Part shown: piece by piece, positions 8,038-17,708 of the stretch
How the letters are laid out: each line of letters begins with the position of its first letter
How positions within the stretch are numbered: the first letter of the stretch is position 1
Source: Catalinimonas alkaloidigena
GTDB taxonomy: Bacteria; Bacteroidota; Bacteroidia; Cytophagales; Cyclobacteriaceae
Length of the DNA: 64,000 bases
Assembly (NCBI RefSeq): GCF_029504655.1
Contig: NZ_JAQFIL010000001.1
Coordinates: 1,493,001-1,557,000, forward strand
Direction of reading: 5' to 3'
Notes under the pieces: generated by a model
Seen by the model: only the letters and a program-made list of their open reading frames with translations
Told to the model about the DNA's origin: nothing
Databases searched by the model: none
Program-made: the position numbers and the translations under genes

Positions 8038-11000
8038 ATGGAAAATTATTTACCGCCTTGGCGGAAGTCCATGAGCTTACTCATGGCTTTCATGTGTTTT
8101 AGCCTCTTTGCCTGGTCTCAGGACAAAACAATACGGGGAACCGTAACCGATGGAGAGACAGGAGATGCCTTACCGGGCGTAAATGTCCTGGTGAAAGGTA
8201 CTACAACCGGAACAATTACAAATGTGGAAGGACAATTTACACTCAGTGTTCCTTCAGGTGCACAAACGATAGTTTTCTCTTCTGTAGGATACACTAGTGA
8301 TGAAGTAGACATTAATAACCGCACAACCATTGACATGGCGCTTATGCCAGACATCCAATCACTTTCTGAAGTGGTAGTGGTAGGTTATGGTACCCAAGAG
8401 AAAAGGGATGTAACTGCGGCCATCGCGTCATTGGATGAAGAGGCCATTAAGCAAATTCCTACAGCTAACCCCCTTGAGTCTATGAAAGGGCAAGTGGCTG
8501 GTGTGGATATTGTATCAGCTGGTGGAAGGCCTGGGCAATACCCTTCGGTGACTATTAGAGGTAGACGTTCTCTTACCGCGTCAAATGAGCCTCTATTCGT
8601 AGTAGATGGAGTGCCAATGACCTCTGGTACAGGAACTATCTATGATTTCAACCCTCAGGATATTGAGTCCATGGAGGTATTAAAAGATGCTGCTGCTACA
8701 GCAATATATGGTTCCAGAGGTGCGAATGGAGTAATCCTGGTAACTACAAAGCGCGGTAAAGCTGGTAAGACAGTGGTTAGCTACGATGGTTATTATGGTG
8801 TTTCAAATGCCCTGAATCAGGTAGATATGATGAATGGAGCTGAGTTCGCAGAAATGAAAAGAGAGTCTCGTAGAATAGATGAAGATGGTAACACAGGAAG
8901 ACAGGCCTGGGGACCAGGAAGTAGTCTTCAGTCTGATGAAATTGTTTTTGAAGATCCAGCTGAATTAGAATCTATTGCAATAGGTCGTTCTACTGATTAT
9001 CAGGACCTGGTAATTAATAGTGGGTTTCAAACCAATCATCAACTAAGTGTTGCAGGCGGTAATGAGAAGACTCAGTTTAATGTTTCACTGGGTTACTTTA
9101 AAGAGCAGGGAATTATTGAAAATCAGGACTATCAAAGATTTACTGGTCGCTTAAATATTGACCATAACATTAGCGACCGATTCAAAGTGGGGATGTCTTC
9201 TTTCTTGTCTACCTCGACACAAAACTGGGGCTCAAATGCTACTTTGAGTGAGGCGATAAACAATAATCCATTAGGCCAGCCTTATAATGAAGATGGTACG
9301 CCCAAGTTTTTACCTATTGCGGATGGTATCCGTACCAATCCATTGAATGAACTTGTTCCCGGAGCTTATGTAGATGAGCGTGACTTTACAAGGATATTTA
9401 CTTCCATGTATTTTCAAGCTAACATCATTGAGGGCTTACAGTACAAGCTTCTTTTTGGACCTGATATCCGTTACCGTAGACAAGGTGTTTTTCAGGGTAG
9501 TTTAACCAATGCAAGAAGAGGGGCAGACCCGGCTGCAGAACTGGAAAATGAAAAAGTCTTTGGTTATACGCTGGAGAACCTGTTGACTTACAATACTAGT
9601 ATTGGTGAAAATCACGATTTCACATTTACCTTTTTACAAAGTATTCAGGAGTCAAAAGATGAGAATCATTTCAATCGGGTAGTGAACTTACCCTATGAAA
9701 CTCAGCTATGGTATAATATAGGTACAGCCGGGACTATAGAATCAATTTCTTCTCGTCTTGAAGAGTGGCAGCTTGCTTCTTATATGGGGCGTATTAACTA
9801 TAGTATCGCTGACAAATATCTTTTTCAATTTACTTATCGTGCCGACGGGTCTTCAAGGCTAGCACCAGGTAATAAATGGGCTTATTTCCCTGGTATCTCT
9901 GCCGGATGGCGAGTGATTGATGAGCCTTTTATGTCAGGAGCTTCTAACTGGTTGACTGAGTTAAAGTTAAGAGCTTCATATGGTGAAGTAGGAAATACTT
10001 CTGTAGATCCCTATCAAACTGCTGGTAGATTGGCCAGAACAGTATATGACTGGAATGATGCAAATGCTGCGGGCTTTCGTTTGAATGAAATCCCAAATGC
10101 TGATCTTGGCTGGGAAATTTCAAAAACAATAGATGTTGGTGCTGATTTTGGTTTCTTTAACAATAGGCTCTCAGGTTCATTTGACTATTATGTGACCAAC
10201 ACTGAAAATTTGTTACTAGAGAGACGACTTCCTTCTACCTCAGGTTATGATCAAATTTTACAGAACATTGGGTCAACTCAAACAAGAGGTGTAGAACTTC
10301 AGGTAGGTGCATTTATCATTGACAGTCAGGAACAAGGCGGATTTAGATGGAATTTGAACATGAACGTTACGCATTATGAAGAGGAAATTACAGAATTAGC
10401 CTTAACAGATGAGAATGGTAATCCGATAGATGACATTGGTAACGAATGGTTTATAGGTGAACCTATTCGTGTGTTCTTTGACTATAAAAAAACAGGTATT
10501 TGGCAGGCAGATGAAGCTGATCTTGCCGAGCAGATGGATGGAGCTTTTCCAGGAGAGATCAAAGTTGCGGATATGAATGGTGACGGCATCATATCACCTG
10601 AAGACAGAACTATCTTGGGCTCAGATGTACCTGATGTACTTGGAGGTATTAACAACAGATTTGAATTTAAAGGTTTTGATCTTTCTGTTTTCTTATATTA
10701 TCGCCTTGGCCATATGATTAATAGTAACTTCAACGTAGGTCAGGTTACTATGCAGGGGCGTTATAATAACCTTGATGTAGATTACTGGACACCCACTAAT
10801 CCTACAAATGCTTACCCCCGTCCTAATATCAACCAGGAGCGTCCACAGAAGGTATCTACCCTGGGTTATTTTGATGGAAGCTACTTAAAGTTGAGAAATG
10901 TAACCTTAGGATATAACTTCAATCAGGGAATCACCGAAAGGCTAGGGTTGTCAAGTTTGAGAGTGTATACCACTGCTCAAAACCCTATGTACTGGGCTAA

Positions 11001-11097
11001 ATATGAAACTTATGATCCTGAAAATAACAATGATATAGGTACAGGTGATGTGCCTTCTACCAGCCTGTATTTGTTGGGTATCAATTTTCAGTTCTAA
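8038..11097 (+). CDS. SusC/RagA-family TonB-linked outer-membrane transporter
   Basis: This 1019-residue outer-membrane protein imports oligomers or other large nutrients with energy from TonB. Residues 1-28 are a signal peptide ending FAWSQ. Residues about 30-105 are the carboxypeptidase-D-regulatory-like domain (IRGTVTDGETGDALPGVNV). The plug follows (VVVVGYGTQEKRD, then VDGVPM and YGSRGANGVILVTTK). The remainder is a 22-strand barrel ending in an aromatic residue (NFQF). The susD-like gene follows after 19 bases, so the two form one operon. No glycoside hydrolase or sensor is attached, so the substrate is unknown. Confidence 0.95.
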   Translation: MENYLPPWRKSMSLLMAFMCFSLFAWSQDKTIRGTVTDGETGDALPGVNVLVKGTTTGTITNVEGQFTLSVPSGAQTIVFSSVGYTSDEVDINNRTTIDMALMPDIQSLSEVVVVGYGTQEKRDVTAAIASLDEEAIKQIPTANPLESMKGQVAGVDIVSAGGRPGQYPSVTIRGRRSLTASNEPLFVVDGVPMTSGTGTIYDFNPQDIESMEVLKDAAATAIYGSRGANGVILVTTKRGKAGKTVVSYDGYYGVSNALNQVDMMNGAEFAEMKRESRRIDEDGNTGRQAWGPGSSLQSDEIVFEDPAELESIAIGRSTDYQDLVINSGFQTNHQLSVAGGNEKTQFNVSLGYFKEQGIIENQDYQRFTGRLNIDHNISDRFKVGMSSFLSTSTQNWGSNATLSEAINNNPLGQPYNEDGTPKFLPIADGIRTNPLNELVPGAYVDERDFTRIFTSMYFQANIIEGLQYKLLFGPDIRYRRQGVFQGSLTNARRGADPAAELENEKVFGYTLENLLTYNTSIGENHDFTFTFLQSIQESKDENHFNRVVNLPYETQLWYNIGTAGTIESISSRLEEWQLASYMGRINYSIADKYLFQFTYRADGSSRLAPGNKWAYFPGISAGWRVIDEPFMSGASNWLTELKLRASYGEVGNTSVDPYQTAGRLARTVYDWNDANAAGFRLNEIPNADLGWEISKTIDVGADFGFFNNRLSGSFDYYVTNTENLLLERRLPSTSGYDQILQNIGSTQTRGVELQVGAFIIDSQEQGGFRWNLNMNVTHYEEEITELALTDENGNPIDDIGNEWFIGEPIRVFFDYKKTGIWQADEADLAEQMDGAFPGEIKVADMNGDGIISPEDRTILGSDVPDVLGGINNRFEFKGFDLSVFLYYRLGHMINSNFNVGQVTMQGRYNNLDVDYWTPTNPTNAYPRPNINQERPQKVSTLGYFDGSYLKLRNVTLGYNFNQGITERLGLSSLRVYTTAQNPMYWAKYETYDPENNNDIGTGDVPSTSLYLLGINFQF

Positions 11098-11116
11098 ATA
11101 AAAAATATCTAATAGA

Positions 11117-12811
11117 ATGAAAACGAAATCAATTATATCATTAGTTGCTTTACTGGCTTTTTTCGGTCAGTCTTGCGAATCGTTTTTGGAAGAAGATCTG
11201 GTCTCAGATGTTTCCGCTTCTTCTTATTACACAACTCCTGCGGGTTTTGAAGATGCTGTGGATGCAACGTATGCATGGCTGAAGACTACCTATGGACCTC
11301 CTGAAAGAGGATTTACCTCTACTGTTTTTGGTACAGATATCCATACCAATGGTGCTGATGGTAGCCATAAAGTATGGAACTGGTATGACAATAATTTTAA
11401 CTCCAGTCAGAGTTTCGTAAGTGAAATTTGGAGAGATTGGTATAAGGGGATCAATCAGGCCAATGCTGTCATCAACAGGTCCGCAGATATTGAAGGTTTA
11501 GATGCTGAGCTGGTTGCACAGAGACTGGCAGAAGTAAGATTTATCAGGGCATTTTTCTACTGGAATCTAGTGAAGCATTTTGGAGATGTACATTTGACTT
11601 TAGAAGAAACAGAAGGAATAGAGGTAGAAGCAAACAGAACTCCTATGTCTGAAATCTACGCTACGGCTATCATACCTGATCTTGAGAATGCCGTGAGTGT
11701 TTTGCCTGCTGAGCAAAGCGATTATGGAAGAGTGACTAAGCCTGCGGCTGAGTTTATTTTAGCCAAGGTATTACTGACCAGGGCTTACAAGCCATTTGCA
11801 CAGTCTGACGACGCTGCCAGAGCGGAGCAACTGATGAGTTCAGTAATTAACAATTATGGTTTTGAGTTATTAGAAGACTTTGAGGCTTTGTGGGAGATGG
11901 ACAATCAGCTCAACTCAGAAGTGATTTGGTCAGTTCAAAACACTTTAGATTTGATTTTGAACGGAGACGATGGTAACAGAGGACACCTTTACTTTTTAAT
12001 GGAGTACGACAAACTGCCTGGTATGCAGCGTGATACCGAAAATGGACGCCCCTGGAAGCGTTTCCGTCCCACTGACTTTTTGTTGGGGTTATGGAATAGA
12101 GATATTGATAGCCGCTACGAAAAAAGTTATAAGCATGTATGGTATGCGAATAACGCAGAAAGTATACCTACTTGGTCTGCTGAGGATGCAGCAAATGGAT
12201 ATGGTGTAGAAGGTGAGCCTAAGTTTCAGTTAGGTGATACTGCTTTATTCATCCCAGGGCCTGGTAGAGATGCTGAATGGACTGCCGAACGTGAAGCTGC
12301 TACTCCTTATGTTGTGTATACTACTGATGAATATTCTGAAAGGCTATATCCAACGCTGAAAAAATTCCTTGATCCTTTACGTCCGGATAGACAATGGACT
12401 CAGGGTTCCCGTGATTTTGTAATTGCACGTTTGGCAGATGCCTACCTTATTCGTGCAGAAGCTCGTTTAATGCAGGGAGATTTACAGGGAGCAGCAGAAG
12501 ATATTAACGTGGTACGCCGTAGAGCAGCTTGGCCAGGAGAAGAGGATGCTATGGAAATCACTGCAGCTGATGTAGATATTGATTTCATTCTTGATGAAAG
12601 AGCAAGAGAACTTGCTGGAGAAATGCATCGCTGGTTTGATTTGACCAGAACTGGAAAATTAGTAGAAAGGGTTCGTCTCTATAACAATGAGGCAAAAGAT
12701 AATATACAGGATTATCATATACTTCGTCCAATTCCTCAAGACCAGATAGATAGGACATTGGGTGGTTATCAACAAAACCCTGGTTATCCCGGTGCTAATA
12801 CAAATGGCTAG
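11117..12811 (+). CDS. SusD/RagB-family nutrient-binding lipoprotein
   Basis: This 564-residue surface lipoprotein is the lid of the SusC transporter. The signal ends in a lipobox with Cys20 (FGQSC), followed by the LEEDLVSDVSASSYYTT start typical of RagB/SusD. TPR-like helices follow (AQRLAEVRFIRAFFYWNLVKHFGDV). The C-terminal SusD signature is clear (IRAEARLMQGDLQGAAEDIN, and FILDERARELAGEMHRWFDLTRTG). It pairs with the SusC-like gene just upstream and is closed by a strong terminator. Confidence 0.95.
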   Translation: MKTKSIISLVALLAFFGQSCESFLEEDLVSDVSASSYYTTPAGFEDAVDATYAWLKTTYGPPERGFTSTVFGTDIHTNGADGSHKVWNWYDNNFNSSQSFVSEIWRDWYKGINQANAVINRSADIEGLDAELVAQRLAEVRFIRAFFYWNLVKHFGDVHLTLEETEGIEVEANRTPMSEIYATAIIPDLENAVSVLPAEQSDYGRVTKPAAEFILAKVLLTRAYKPFAQSDDAARAEQLMSSVINNYGFELLEDFEALWEMDNQLNSEVIWSVQNTLDLILNGDDGNRGHLYFLMEYDKLPGMQRDTENGRPWKRFRPTDFLLGLWNRDIDSRYEKSYKHVWYANNAESIPTWSAEDAANGYGVEGEPKFQLGDTALFIPGPGRDAEWTAEREAATPYVVYTTDEYSERLYPTLKKFLDPLRPDRQWTQGSRDFVIARLADAYLIRAEARLMQGDLQGAAEDINVVRRRAAWPGEEDAMEITAADVDIDFILDERARELAGEMHRWFDLTRTGKLVERVRLYNNEAKDNIQDYHILRPIPQDQIDRTLGGYQQNPGYPGANTNG

Positions 12812-12835
12812 TGCATATATTTAATTTCATATAAG

Positions 12836-12866
12836 AAAAAGGTGACTCTCAAAGTCACCTTTTTTT
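12836..12866 (+). terminator. Terminator of the susCD-like operon
   Basis: A perfect 12-bp stem (12836-12847 with 12853-12864) with the loop CTCAA is followed by T residues. Confidence 0.85.
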
Positions 12867-13059
12867 GTAAAAAAGAGTTCTCTAAATCATTACTTAGAGA
12901 TCTTAGCATGAAAGTTTGTAGTATTGCTGAAATGAGAAAATTAAGATGTCTTACATGTTTAGTTAAAAAATAAACTTAAATAGTTATATAATTACTTGCG
13001 TTAAAATAATTTTAATCTTACATTGTTTCAATATTACAAAAAAATGCTTTTTTAATGCT

Positions 13060-14385
13060 ATGATTATTACAGATAAAGCTTTACACTTCAGAGAAGATAT
13101 TGGTAACCCCATCCGGGTAGGTATACTTGGTGCTGGCTACATGGCCATTGGAATCGTAAATCAGATTGTTAAATACACGCCTGGTATGAGGGTGGCAGCA
13201 ATCTGTAACAGGAGCTTAGACAAAGCCATTCATTGCTATAAAAAAGCAGGAGTAGCGCAAATTATGGACTGCGAAGATCCAAATGTTCTTGATAATTGTG
13301 TGAAGAAAGGAATTGCAACGGTTACAAGCAATCCTGAGGTACTTGCCATGGCAAAAGAGGTAGATATTATTGTTGAAGCCACTGGTACCATTGCATATGC
13401 TGCTAAAGCGGTATTAACTGCTATTCAACACCAAAAGCCAGTAATTCTGATGAATGCTGAGCTGGACTCTACATTAGGCCCGATTCTTAAGCATAAGGCA
13501 GACCTCGCAAACGTGATATTGAGTGGTAGCGATGGAGATCAGCCCGGTGTGATCATGAACCTCTATCGTTTTGTCAAAAATATGGGATTTACGCCCCTGG
13601 TTTGTGGAAATATCAAAGGGTTCCTGGATGTGCATAAAAATCCTGAAGATATGGAGCAGTATGCTAAGAATGCGGGGCAAAACGTCAACATGATTACCAA
13701 CTTTACGGATGGTACTAAGATTGCATTTGAACAGGCATCTGTAGCCAATGCTACTGGTATGAAAGTGTCTCAGAGAGGGATGAATGCTTTTCGCTCACAA
13801 GAACACATTGATAACTTAACAGATCTTTATGATGCAGAACAACTCAAAGCATCAGGAGGTATCGTAGATTACGTAGTGGGTGCCAAACCTGGCCCGGGCG
13901 TATATGTATATGCGACTACTGATGATGAGATGTCTAAAGAATATTTAAGTTACCTTAAGTTAGGTAAGGGACCGATTTACAGCTTCTATACCCCCTATCA
14001 TCTTTGTTATTTTGAAATACCTAATTCTATAGCCAGGGTATTTCATTTTAATGACCCTGTTATGGCGCCCATTGGAGGACCAGTGGTAGAAGTAGTGACC
14101 ACAGCCAAGATAGATTTGAAGGCCGGACAAACCCTAGATGGTTTTGGTGGATATACCGCTTATGGTCAGTGTGAAAACGCTGAAATATGCAGGAAGGAAA
14201 ATTTATTACCCATAGGTCTGGCAGAAGGTATAGTGCTTAAGAGAGATATCGCCAAAGATGAAGTGATAAGCTTGGATGATATTGAATATCCTGAAGATAA
14301 TTTTGTGTTCAACTTGTACGAAGAGCAGGTTAACCATTTTTTTCCGGATGCTAAGCTGAAAAAATCTCCTATGATTAAGCATTGA
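13060..14385 (+). CDS. NAD(P)-dependent oxidoreductase with C-terminal SAF domain
   Basis: This 441-residue protein has an N-terminal Rossmann fold (VGILGAGYMAIGI, residues about 18-45) of the homoserine-dehydrogenase-like type, a central catalytic-like part (GSDGDQPGVIMNLYRF, KGFLDVHKNP), and a C-terminal SAF domain (GLAEGIVLKRDIAKDEVISLDDIE). Proteins with this layout are annotated as SAF-domain or homoserine-dehydrogenase-like oxidoreductases and occur near sugar-acid catabolism genes, but the substrate is not settled by sequence. It is separated from the susCD-like operon by a terminator and about 250 bp, and is probably transcribed alone. Confidence 0.75.
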   Translation: MIITDKALHFREDIGNPIRVGILGAGYMAIGIVNQIVKYTPGMRVAAICNRSLDKAIHCYKKAGVAQIMDCEDPNVLDNCVKKGIATVTSNPEVLAMAKEVDIIVEATGTIAYAAKAVLTAIQHQKPVILMNAELDSTLGPILKHKADLANVILSGSDGDQPGVIMNLYRFVKNMGFTPLVCGNIKGFLDVHKNPEDMEQYAKNAGQNVNMITNFTDGTKIAFEQASVANATGMKVSQRGMNAFRSQEHIDNLTDLYDAEQLKASGGIVDYVVGAKPGPGVYVYATTDDEMSKEYLSYLKLGKGPIYSFYTPYHLCYFEIPNSIARVFHFNDPVMAPIGGPVVEVVTTAKIDLKAGQTLDGFGGYTAYGQCENAEICRKENLLPIGLAEGIVLKRDIAKDEVISLDDIEYPEDNFVFNLYEEQVNHFFPDAKLKKSPMIKH

Positions 14386-14416
14386 TGTTCATTATCTTAG
14401 TTATTAATACTCTATG

Positions 14417-14441
14417 AAAACCGGCTCAAGCCGGTTTTTTC
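14417..14441 (+). terminator. Terminator of the SAF oxidoreductase gene
   Basis: A perfect 9-bp stem (14417-14425 with 14430-14438) with the loop TCAA ends in T residues. Confidence 0.85.
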
Positions 14442-14599
14442 CTAATATTGAAATAATATCCTAGATCATAAGTTATATTTACGATAGGGAGCTAAGCTTC
14501 TGTAAATGAGTTGTTAGCAGAGAAAATCCCATTTTTAATAACATTAATAATGAACTATAATTCTTAGATTTTTCTTTTTTTAATATAATTTAACAGGAT

Positions 14600-14631
14600 A
14601 ATGAAATCAAATTTTGAGATTTGATTTCATT
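14600..14631. promoter_or_regulatory. Perfect 13-bp inverted repeat over the traR/dksA-like promoter
   Basis: The arms at 14600-14612 (AATGAAATCAAAT) and 14619-14631 are exact reverse complements with a 6-nt spacer. The palindrome covers the -33 element and most of the promoter spacer. This position suits a repressor or activator binding site. It is not followed by a T-run, so a terminator is unlikely. Confidence 0.6.
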
Positions 14632-14642
14632 ATTTAAATTTG
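14614..14642 (+). promoter_or_regulatory. Bacteroidota promoter (TTG-N18-TAAATTTG)
   Basis: TTG at 14614-14616 is followed after 18 nt by TAAATTTG at 14635-14642, an excellent match to TTG/TAnnTTTG. Transcription would start near 14649, leaving a leader of under 20 nt before the ATG at 14666. This is the reason for preferring that start to the upstream TTG codon at 14621. Confidence 0.7.
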
Positions 14643-14665
14643 CGCATTCATTAAACATTCCCACT

Positions 14666-15049
14666 ATGAGCCAGGTAGAAAAAACAAGATACTCTGAAGA
14701 AGAACTCAAAGAGTTTGAAGTATTGATTGATCAAAAGCTTGAGAAGGCTAAAGAAGAACTTGAAAATATAAAGGCCAGTTTGAGCAGAAAAAATGAAAGT
14801 GGCACAGATACTACTTCTGGGAATACCAAACTGATGGAAGATGGTGCTGACACTTTAGAAAAAGAAAGCCTGAGCCAGCTTGCTGCCAGACAGCAAAAGT
14901 TCATCAATCAGCTAGAAAGTGCAAAAGCTCGTATCAAGAATGGTACATATGGGATTTGTGTTGATACTGGGAAATTGATTTCTAAAGAGAGGCTAAGAGC
15001 AGTTCCTCATACTCGTCACTCTATAGAGGCCAAGCTTAAAAATCAGTAA
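14666..15049 (+). CDS. TraR/DksA-family protein with degenerate zinc finger
   Basis: This 127-residue protein begins at the ATG at 14666. It has an N-terminal coiled-coil hairpin (residues about 10-80) and a C-terminal DksA/TraR finger-like module (YGICVDTGKLISKERLRAVPHTRHS). DksA proteins act at the RNA polymerase secondary channel. Only the first of the four zinc cysteines remains: the others are replaced by Thr, Ser and Ala, as in other cysteine-poor members common in Bacteroidota. It is the first gene of a unit with scpB and a hemerythrin-like gene. Confidence 0.8.
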   Translation: MSQVEKTRYSEEELKEFEVLIDQKLEKAKEELENIKASLSRKNESGTDTTSGNTKLMEDGADTLEKESLSQLAARQQKFINQLESAKARIKNGTYGICVDTGKLISKERLRAVPHTRHSIEAKLKNQ

Positions 15050-15082
15050 AACACCTTTTTATCACCTTTTAAACTACCATCT

Positions 15083-15730
15083 TTGGAGTTTTTAAAGAAT
15101 CATATAGAGGCGCTAATTTTTTGTGCCTCTAAGCCTATCAAAATAGAAGACATACAGAGTTGTCTAAATGAAATGTTTGACGCTGAGATTTCTCTGGATG
15201 ATATCAAAGCAGCAATTGATAAAATTATTGAGCAGTACCTTGATGACCAATATCCCTTTCAGGTATTTAATATCGGTGGTGGGTATCAATTTCTTACCAA
15301 GCCCGCATATCAGGCCAGCATCAGTATATTACTAAAACAACAATCAAATAAAAGGCTTTCTACCGCAGCAATGGAAACTCTTTCAATCATTGCGTATAAG
15401 CAACCGGTCACTAAAGCGAATGTAGAGCAAATCAGAGGGGTGGGTTGTGATTATGCTATTCAGAAGCTGCTCGAGAAATCACTGATTGAGATTAAAGGCA
15501 AAGAAGATACCATAGGAAAACCGTTACTTTATGGTACCACTGATTTTTTTATGCAGTATTTTGGTATTAACAGAATTGGTGATCTTCCAACCCCTAAAGA
15601 TTTTGAGAAAAAAGAAAATGAAATTGGATTGCAGGAGCCAGATTTTGATAATGAAGAAGATAGAAAAGATACTGATATAGAAGACTCAGATAGCGATGAG
15701 AAGACATCAGGTACTGATACCGATATCTAG
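15083..15730 (+). CDS. scpB: Segregation and condensation protein ScpB
   Basis: This 215-residue partner of Smc and ScpA helps to condense and segregate the chromosome. Two winged-helix domains are visible: residues 1-85 (LKNHIEALIFCASKPI) and about 90-160, with the family hallmark STAAMETLSIIAYKQPVTKANVEQIRG (positions about 92-118). An acidic tail of some 40 residues follows. The start must be TTG at 15083, because the frame has a stop shortly upstream and no ATG. The neighbouring scpA is not in this window. Its last 35 bases overlap the hemerythrin-like gene. Confidence 0.9.
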   Translation: MEFLKNHIEALIFCASKPIKIEDIQSCLNEMFDAEISLDDIKAAIDKIIEQYLDDQYPFQVFNIGGGYQFLTKPAYQASISILLKQQSNKRLSTAAMETLSIIAYKQPVTKANVEQIRGVGCDYAIQKLLEKSLIEIKGKEDTIGKPLLYGTTDFFMQYFGINRIGDLPTPKDFEKKENEIGLQEPDFDNEEDRKDTDIEDSDSDEKTSGTDTDI

Positions 15731-16124
15731 AGAACATCATGAGCTATTAATTTTAGCTCAACTATTGAAAAAAAATGCGCCACCTTATCGTGGGCTCCCT
15801 GAGACGCTCTCCGGAAAACTTGCTTTTGCTTCAGAAGAATATAATCGTATTATAGAAAAGCATCTGAAAAGAGATGCTTTTTTACTTTTCCCTTTTCTTC
15901 ATGAGTTTGCTATTTTTGAAGTAACGCTAGAAGAGCTCAAAGGAATAAATCACGACCTTAATTCAGCACTTCAGCACACAGAAGAGTTGACTGAAGAAGA
16001 GGCAGACCAATTAGGGTTTATGCTTGAAAAATACGTTAGAACTAAAGAAAGAAAGCTTTTTGAAAAAATGCAGCATCATTTGAAAGAAAGTGACTTTGCC
16101 TTACTTTCCAAAAAGCTTTATTAA
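15696..16124 (+). CDS. Hemerythrin-like HHE-domain protein
   Basis: This 142-residue all-helical protein has the HHE cation-binding pattern: His14-His15-Glu in REHHELL, a second His in EKHLKRD (with Glu and Asp near), a third in INHDLN, and His in MQHHLKE near the end. Such proteins bind a di-iron centre and sense or carry oxygen or nitric oxide. The start lies inside the end of scpB in another frame (35-bp overlap), so translation is probably coupled. A later ATG would remove the first ligand helix. Confidence 0.7.
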   Translation: MRRHQVLIPISREHHELLILAQLLKKNAPPYRGLPETLSGKLAFASEEYNRIIEKHLKRDAFLLFPFLHEFAIFEVTLEELKGINHDLNSALQHTEELTEEEADQLGFMLEKYVRTKERKLFEKMQHHLKESDFALLSKKLY

Positions 16125-16126
16125 TA

Positions 16127-17656
16127 TTAAACAGTTTCTTCCGCTAGCATTTTGAGAATATCATCTACATATTCGCGATTATTAGAAAGTCTGGGAACTT
16201 TATTTTGTCCTCCAAGCTTGCCTCTTTTTTTCATCCAGCGATAAAAAGTACCTGAGTCTACTATATGGATTTGCGGGGAGGTTACTGCAATATCCTTTTG
16301 ACGTTTGGCATCGTAGTCTGAGTTAAGTTTTCGTAAATGATCGTCCAGTGCATTAGTAAAAGCTTCAATACTTTCAGGGAGTTTTGAAAATTCAATAATC
16401 CACTCATGGCATCCCTTCTGTCCTTCACTGATGTAACGGGGCGCTGCAGTAAAGTCATCAACTAAAGCCTTTGTCACATCACAGGCAAAAGCAATCGCTT
16501 TTTCAGCATTTTCTACGATAAGTTCTTCTCCAAAAGCGTTGATGAAATGTTTGGTTCTGCCACTGATTTTGAATCTGTAAGGATCAAGTGAAGTAAACTT
16601 AATCGTATCACCAATTTTATAGCGCCATAAACCTGCGTTAGTTGAAATGACAACAGCATAATTTGTATTGAGTTCAACTTCGTCTAAGGCTACAGTTTTG
16701 GGGTGCTCACTATCAAATTCTTCACTGGGAATGAACTCGTAAAATATGCCATAGTCCAGCATTAGGAGCATCTCAGTTGAATTCTTCTGATCCTGTATGC
16801 CAAAAAAGCCTTCGGTCGCATTATAAGTCTCAAGATAATGCATCTGAGGAGAAGGTATCAACTCCTTAAATACAGGACGATAAGGCGTAAAAGAAACAGC
16901 CCCATGTACAAAAAGCTCAAGGTTTGGCCAGACCTCTAGTATATGTTTTGCTCCCTTCATTTCCATAATCCTTTGTAAGAGAAAAATGGTCCAGGTAGGG
17001 ACACCGGCAATACTGGTAATATTTTCATTAACGGTAGCTTTGGCGATCATCTCAATTTTTTCTTCCCAGTTCTCCATCAATGCGATTTCAAGCTTGGGAG
17101 TACGAGACAGCTGAGCCCAGAAAGGTAAATTTTTCATAATTACTGCGGATACATCACCACTAAAAGATTCTCCGTTTTTATCAAGTGGGTTGATTTGCTG
17201 GCTACCTCCAATGGCAAGATTTTTACCTGAAAACATTCTGGATTCAGGATAATTATTGACATAAATAGAAAGTAAATCTTTACCACCTTTATAATGACAA
17301 TCTTCCAAAGCTTCAGCAGATACAGGGATAAACTTGCTCTTGGCATTAGTAGTACCTGAGGATTTGGCGAACCACTTAATTTTACCGGGCCATAGGATAT
17401 GACTTTCACCCCGCATCACCCGCTCAATATAAGGGTATAGGCTTTCGTAATTTACTACAGGTAGCTGTTCCTGAAAATCCTGAAAATTATTGATTTCATG
17501 GAAATGATAGGCTTTACCGTAAACGGTTTTTTGGGCAGTGTCTATCAGGTTCACAAATACTTCTCGCTGTACATCATGGGGATACTTTAGAAAAAGCTCA
17601 ATCTGATGAATCCTTTTCTTCATCAACCATGTCATTACCGAATTAATAAACTCCAT
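16127..17656 (-). CDS. GH3-family acyl-acid-amido synthetase-like protein
   Basis: This 509-residue member of the GH3 auxin-responsive-promoter family belongs to the adenylate-forming enzymes. In plants these conjugate amino acids to acyl acids. Visible motifs are the phosphate-binding SSGTTNAKSKFIPVS (near 95-110), YNATEGFFGIQ (near 280), YKIGDTIKF (near 345), and the C-terminal Lys region KKRGKLGGQNKVPRL. The bacterial role is unknown. It is commonly next to lptB in Bacteroidota, as here, with a gap of 52 bp on the same strand downstream of lptB. Its stop is 2 bp from the convergent hemerythrin-like gene. Confidence 0.85.
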   Translation of the reverse strand: MEFINSVMTWLMKKRIHQIELFLKYPHDVQREVFVNLIDTAQKTVYGKAYHFHEINNFQDFQEQLPVVNYESLYPYIERVMRGESHILWPGKIKWFAKSSGTTNAKSKFIPVSAEALEDCHYKGGKDLLSIYVNNYPESRMFSGKNLAIGGSQQINPLDKNGESFSGDVSAVIMKNLPFWAQLSRTPKLEIALMENWEEKIEMIAKATVNENITSIAGVPTWTIFLLQRIMEMKGAKHILEVWPNLELFVHGAVSFTPYRPVFKELIPSPQMHYLETYNATEGFFGIQDQKNSTEMLLMLDYGIFYEFIPSEEFDSEHPKTVALDEVELNTNYAVVISTNAGLWRYKIGDTIKFTSLDPYRFKISGRTKHFINAFGEELIVENAEKAIAFACDVTKALVDDFTAAPRYISEGQKGCHEWIIEFSKLPESIEAFTNALDDHLRKLNSDYDAKRQKDIAVTSPQIHIVDSGTFYRWMKKRGKLGGQNKVPRLSNNREYVDDILKMLAEETV

Positions 17657-17708
17657 GCAATAATTATCTCCTCTCTGTTTATAAAATGTTAAGCTGGTAC
17701 TAAATTGA

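Noticed and set aside
8038..12811. A polysaccharide utilisation locus
   Set aside because: Only SusC and SusD are present; no glycoside hydrolase, lyase, sulfatase or sensor is attached. The GH5 gene is more than 20 kb away in a different unit.
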